Of a stretch of 64,000 nucleotides of DNA, positions 60,757 through 64,000 are shown piece after piece. The notes below the pieces were generated by a model that was not told the DNA's origin, did no database searches, and saw only the letters and a list, made by a program, of their open reading frames with translations. Every line of letters starts with the position of its first letter. Position 1 is the stretch's first letter. Source of the DNA: Hassallia sp050875635 (GTDB lineage: Bacteria; Cyanobacteriota; Cyanobacteriia; Cyanobacteriales; Nostocaceae); contig NZ_JBPAOH010000021.1 of NCBI RefSeq assembly GCF_050875635.1, positions 11,505-75,504 on the forward strand, read 5' to 3'. The translations under genes and the position numbers were made by a program.

Positions 60757-62006
60757 ATGCAAAAGTCGAAAATATTGACGTTGCTGCTGAGTTTAGGTTT
60801 TGCCTTAGTTCCGCAAATTAGTTTGGCACAAACAGCGGAGGAGTTAGAACAACGAGCTTCAGCTGCCGAGGAAGTTAAAAATTACGAAGAAGCGGCAAAA
60901 ATTTGGCAGAGTGCGATCAAAGGCGATCGCAACAATAGCTATGCTTACATCAAGTTGGCAGATATCCTTTCTAATCAAGGCAAGATTGAAGATACAATTG
61001 CTGCTTATCGCCAAGCACTACAAATAACTCCGGAATCAACAGTATACATCAAATTGGCTGATTTTTTGGCAGAGAAAGGACGAATCAGCGAAGCAATAAC
61101 AGCTTACCGCCAAGCTATCCAACTAGATTCCACGAATGATACTGCTTACATTACTTTAGCCAGTCATTTATTGGAGATGGGCAAAGTAGAGGAAGCATTA
61201 ACAGCTTACCGTCAAGCTGTTAAACTGAAACCCGAAGCTGATAATTACAACTCCTTAGGTGATGCGCTTCTCAAAACAGGTAATCGAGAAGAAGCAATAA
61301 CAGCTTACCGTCAAGCTTTGAAACTCGATCCAACAAGTTATCATGCCCTTAACAGCTTAAGCGAATTACTGGAATATTCAGAAGTTGCTGCTATCTATCG
61401 GCAAATAACTACAACCAACTCTAAAAATGAGACTGCTTATGAAGCTTTGGCGGAACTATCGACAAAGCGGGGCTTTATTGATAACGCGATGCCTGCGGCA
61501 AGCCGCTTTGCGTCTACGCTGCTTATCGGCAACTTATACAAATCAAGCCTGAAGCTTCAAACTATGCTTCCTTAGGCGATGTATTGATGTTACAAAGCAA
61601 ATTCACAGAAGCGATCGCCTCTTACAATCAAGCGGTTGCCAAAGAACCCACCGACTCTTATTACAGCAAATTGAGTCAAGTGCTGACTAAACAGGGAAAC
61701 TTAGATCAAGCGCAGCAAGCTTGTCAAAAGGTAGCTAAACTTGGTGAATCTTACGACACCTGTTCAATTACAAGTTTGGCGCTTTATCAGCAAAAAGGAT
61801 TTCCTGCTGTCAAAGCTTTTTATACTCAGTTAGCTGCTGATATTCCGCCCCGAAAAATAGCTGAACTTTATATCAAATTAGGTAACGAGATATTTTATAA
61901 TGATGGCGCAAAACAAGACGCAATGGCAGCTTTTCGGCAAGCACTGCAAGTAGATCCAAAAAACGCCGATGCCCAAAGCGCACTCAAGAGTTTGCTAGCT
62001 AATTAG
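60757..62006 (+). pseudogene. Exported TPR protein gene, broken by a 26-bp repeat insertion
   Basis: The first frame (60757-61575) has a signal peptide (LTLLLSLGFALVPQISLAQT) and six to seven TPR units of the type EEAITAYRQALKLDPTSYHA. After GFIDNA it is disrupted: bases 61491-61516 insert inside GCGATCGC and shift the frame. Removing 26 bp restores GFIDNAIAAYRQLIQIKPEA and joins it to the second frame, which continues to 62006 (FTEAIASYNQAVAKEPTDSY). An internal ATG at 61584 could still allow translation of the second half. The uninterrupted protein would be about 407 residues. Confidence 0.85.
61491..61516. mobile_element. 26-bp small dispersed repeat inserted in HIP1
   Basis: GCCTGCGGCAAGCCGCTTTG then CGTCTA lies between GCGAT and CGC. 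It is related at its ends to the 18-bp (TAGTTTACCGCCGTAGGC, reverse orientation) and 21-bp inserts elsewhere in this window, all placed at the same position in the octamer. Confidence 0.8.
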
Positions 62007-62121
62007 ATTCATATTTAGTACGCAAGCCTTCGGTGGTAAGTACGCATCAATTAGCGTACCTGCCGCTTTTTCTAAAGATACTTCCGCAACTGTACCAAAC
62101 AATCGGCAAGGAATTCAAGTC

Positions 62122-62802
62122 ATGAAAATAGGAATCATCGGTAGTGGCAACATGGGACGTTCTTTAGGTATTCTCTGGGCAGAACAGGGACATCAAATAT
62201 ATTTTGGTTCCCGCGATGCGGAAAAAGGAAAAGCAGTGGCAGAATTTGCACTCCTAGAAACGCAAGGTGGTACAAATGATGAGGCTGCGGCATTTGCTGA
62301 TGTGATTTTGTGGACAGCACGCGGTGTTATGCCAAAGGAATTGCTATCTAACGCTGAAGTTCTCAACGGTAAAATTATCATTGATTGCAATAACCAAGAT
62401 ATCCCCTCTGAATTTGCTTATCCGGCAATTGAGGAATCGTTAGCAGAAAAGCTAGCAAAAGAAGTTCCAAATGCTCGCGTGGTGAAAGCATTTAATACAA
62501 TGGCACAGGAACTATTTGAATTAGCACCTGAACCGCTTAAAAATTATCATGTTTCGGTTTTTGTTGCTGGGGATGACGAACAAGCCAGAAAAACAGTAAT
62601 GCAACTGGCATCAGAAATTGGATTTGTACCACTCGATTGTGGTGTTTTACGTAATGCCCGATTAGTAGAAGGCTTAGGTGATTTCATTCGCCTAATCATG
62701 ATTGGTCAGCAACAAGGTTCTTATGCAACTATCTCTGTGAACGTTTTACCTGCTGCACAAGAACAACGCTTAGGTGGACGGCAAAATTCGGCTTTGAAGT
62801 GA
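62122..62802 (+). CDS. F420-dependent-type NADP oxidoreductase family protein
   Basis: A 226-residue Rossmann protein. MKIGIIGSGNMGRSLGILWA is the NADP-binding motif with SRDAEKGKAVA after the second strand, followed by DVILWTARG and KIIIDCNNQDIP, and the KAFNTMAQELFE motif typical of the F420-oxidoreductase-like (NpdG) branch. Cyanobacteria in general lack F420, so this member probably uses another electron partner; the substrate is unknown. Gene order gives no clue. The stop converges on the heme oxygenase gene, with a hairpin between. Confidence 0.85.
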   Translation: MKIGIIGSGNMGRSLGILWAEQGHQIYFGSRDAEKGKAVAEFALLETQGGTNDEAAAFADVILWTARGVMPKELLSNAEVLNGKIIIDCNNQDIPSEFAYPAIEESLAEKLAKEVPNARVVKAFNTMAQELFELAPEPLKNYHVSVFVAGDDEQARKTVMQLASEIGFVPLDCGVLRNARLVEGLGDFIRLIMIGQQQGSYATISVNVLPAAQEQRLGGRQNSALK

Positions 62803-62821
62803 ATTTAACTAATTAATACTG

Positions 62822-62883
62822 TAGGGGCGACTTCTTTGCGATCGCCTGATTCAACTAAGACAATCTCAAAGATGTCGCCCCTA
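62822..62883. terminator. Inverted repeat between convergent genes
   Basis: TAGGGGCGAC (62822-62831) and GTCGCCCCTA (62874-62883) could pair over a 42-nt loop that includes a HIP1 octamer. It sits between the oxidoreductase gene and heme oxygenase, which converge, so it may act as a bidirectional terminator or be a dispersed repeat. Confidence 0.5.
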
Positions 62884-62912
62884 AAATTTACAAAAGTATT
62901 AGATAATCGTGT

Positions 62913-63632
62913 TTACTCAGCAGTAGCCAATTCTTCTGTACTACCACGAGTACGACGCCGTGTCAAACTATTAAACAGCATCAAACCGATCGCTTTAATC
63001 AAATTGCCTTCTAACTCTTGGAACATCTTCATGTTCAGCCCAAAAGCCGCGTTAGCTTCATCAACAATGCGATCTGCTGTCGCATCATCAATCGGCAACT
63101 CATTCATAGCCGAACGATATTTGGCTTTAAAAGCCTTCTCGTCCGGAATATCCGCAAACTCATAAAAAGCAGTACCTTGCCCATCAGTTAGGTTCATCCC
63201 CGTTACCGCGATGTTTTTCAGAATTTGTCCTCCTGATAAATCGCCAATATAACGCGTGTAAGAATGAGCGATTAACAACTCCGGTTCTTTTGCGGATATT
63301 TCTCTAATGCGCTGTACGTAAGCTTCACCCGCAGGCGATAATTGAATTTGCTCCCGCCAATTAGCACCATAATAATAACCCAAGTCTTGCTCTAGGCTAT
63401 GCTTGCGGTTTAACTCATGGAAGTTAATTTTGGAAACAATCGGATGATTGCGATGCTTTTCTATCTCCTCTTCCATCGCTGAATAGATAAAGTAGAAGTT
63501 GCCGACTAGCTTACGGTAGGAGTTTTTTTCTACCACTCCTTTTAAAAAGCACTTGACAAAACCGACATTCTCTGCCATTGTGTGGGCTTTTTTAGTGCCT
63601 ACACGCAATTTGGTTGCTAAATTGCTGCTCAT
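62913..63632 (-). CDS. ho1: Heme oxygenase (biliverdin-forming)
   Basis: A 239-residue enzyme that opens heme to biliverdin, CO and iron with ferredoxin as reductant, the first step to phycobilins. The proximal ligand is His17 in TKKAHTMAENVGFVKCFLKG; the distal helix carries YIGDLSGGQIL with the conserved glycines. Length and the basic C-terminal stretch (LTRRRTRGS) are those of cyanobacterial HO1. ATG 63632 (MSSNLATKLRVGTKKAH) fits homologues. The anaerobic paralogue HO2 cannot be excluded from sequence alone, but the match to HO1 is better. Confidence 0.95.
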   Translation of the reverse strand: MSSNLATKLRVGTKKAHTMAENVGFVKCFLKGVVEKNSYRKLVGNFYFIYSAMEEEIEKHRNHPIVSKINFHELNRKHSLEQDLGYYYGANWREQIQLSPAGEAYVQRIREISAKEPELLIAHSYTRYIGDLSGGQILKNIAVTGMNLTDGQGTAFYEFADIPDEKAFKAKYRSAMNELPIDDATADRIVDEANAAFGLNMKMFQELEGNLIKAIGLMLFNSLTRRRTRGSTEELATAE

Positions 63633-64000
63633 ACTAAATTTCTCAACTTTAAAGGGTCAACTGCCAAAGTCTTGATTTACCGACGGCGAAAAAGCTACTA
63701 AAAGCCTAGAGTAAAGCTAATTGATGAGAATTTTCATTAAAATTTCTTAAGTCGTAATATTTTGTATTATTTGACACGGCAAATTCTCTAGTTAACAGCA
63801 GCTATTTCCGGCATTATTTTAAGATTTGTTTCAATTAGCTAAATTTTGTCTGAATTATGAGTTGGGTATTGGGCAGGGGGCATGGGGCATGGGGCATTGG
63901 GCATGGGGCATGGGGGAAAAATTCCTCTCACCCTGTCCCCCTGTCCCCCTGTCCCCCTGTCCCACTGTCCCCCTGTCCCCCTTTCCCCCTTCTCCCCCTT
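63633..64000. repeat. Region upstream of heme oxygenase, with tandem repeats at the window edge
   Basis: The first about 220 bp are AT-rich and should contain the heme oxygenase promoter. From about 63870, GGGGCATGGGGCAT repeats are followed by about nine CCCCCTGT units that run to the window end. No gene. Confidence 0.65.

Overview
This 64 kb window is chromosomal DNA of a filamentous, probably heterocyst-forming cyanobacterium (Nostocales-like). The evidence is the dense HIP1 octamer GCGATCGC, short tandem repeats and very small dispersed repeats typical of that group, the plant-type carotenoid pair crtP-crtB, an algal/plant-type heme oxygenase, an ABA4-like protein, AMIN-type TonB receptors and many cyanobacteria-specific hypothetical proteins. 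The closest genus cannot be fixed from sequence reading alone.

Layout. 1-8.3 kb: the 3' end of mutL, a MazF-type toxin-antitoxin pair, two small secreted proteins, a REP-associated (RAYT) transposase with its own palindromes embedded in HIP1-phased 33-bp repeats, remnants of a VapBC-like pair and of a STAND/WD40 gene, nagZ, and an RlpA-like protein. 9.3-14.6 kb: crtP-crtB (phytoene to zeta-carotene), tRNA-Ser(GCT), an amino-acid ABC transporter binding lipoprotein and an outer-membrane-like protein. 15.7-27.2 kb: an exopolysaccharide cluster with a WecG/TagA transferase, three other glycosyltransferases, a GH5 glycanase, an O-antigen-ligase-like polymerase, a Wzc-like co-polymerase/kinase and a Wzx-like flippase. 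27.6-33.5 kb: an RND efflux pump and adaptor divergent from a MarR regulator. The pump carries an unusual His/Asn/Gly repeat. 34.5-39.4 kb: an iron/siderophore locus (PepSY membrane protein, AMIN-TonB receptor, AraC/PchR-like regulator).

39.7-43.7 kb: a class-A-beta-lactamase-like hydrolase, an NlpC/P60 endopeptidase, a GtrB-like glycosyltransferase, a 58-residue membrane protein and an AbrB/VapC pair. 43.9-49.5 kb: one 1836-residue surface protein (five Calx-beta, PA14-like, FG-GAP and M23 peptidase domains) with a perfect 345-bp internal tandem duplication. 49.8-54.5 kb: an MFS transporter, tRNA-Arg(ACG), moaC, hsp20 and small conserved proteins. 54.6-58.7 kb: a decayed IS630-like miniature element beside a two-gene NACHT/HEAT/transmembrane system. 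58.9-63.6 kb: an ABA4-like protein, a CobW-family GTPase, a TPR gene broken by a 26-bp mobile repeat, an F420-type NADP oxidoreductase and heme oxygenase.

The best candidate for an undescribed system is the NACHT pair at 54957-58702. A short membrane-prone protein is followed 17 bp later by a NACHT-HEAT ATPase with C-terminal membrane helices, and the C-terminus of the first resembles the N-terminus of the second. This pattern is reminiscent of amyloid-motif signalling between an effector and an NLR-like receptor. The clearest structural signal in noncoding DNA is a set of HIP1-anchored 33-bp repeats into which 18-26 bp elements have inserted inside the HIP1 octamer; the same type of insertion breaks the TPR gene.
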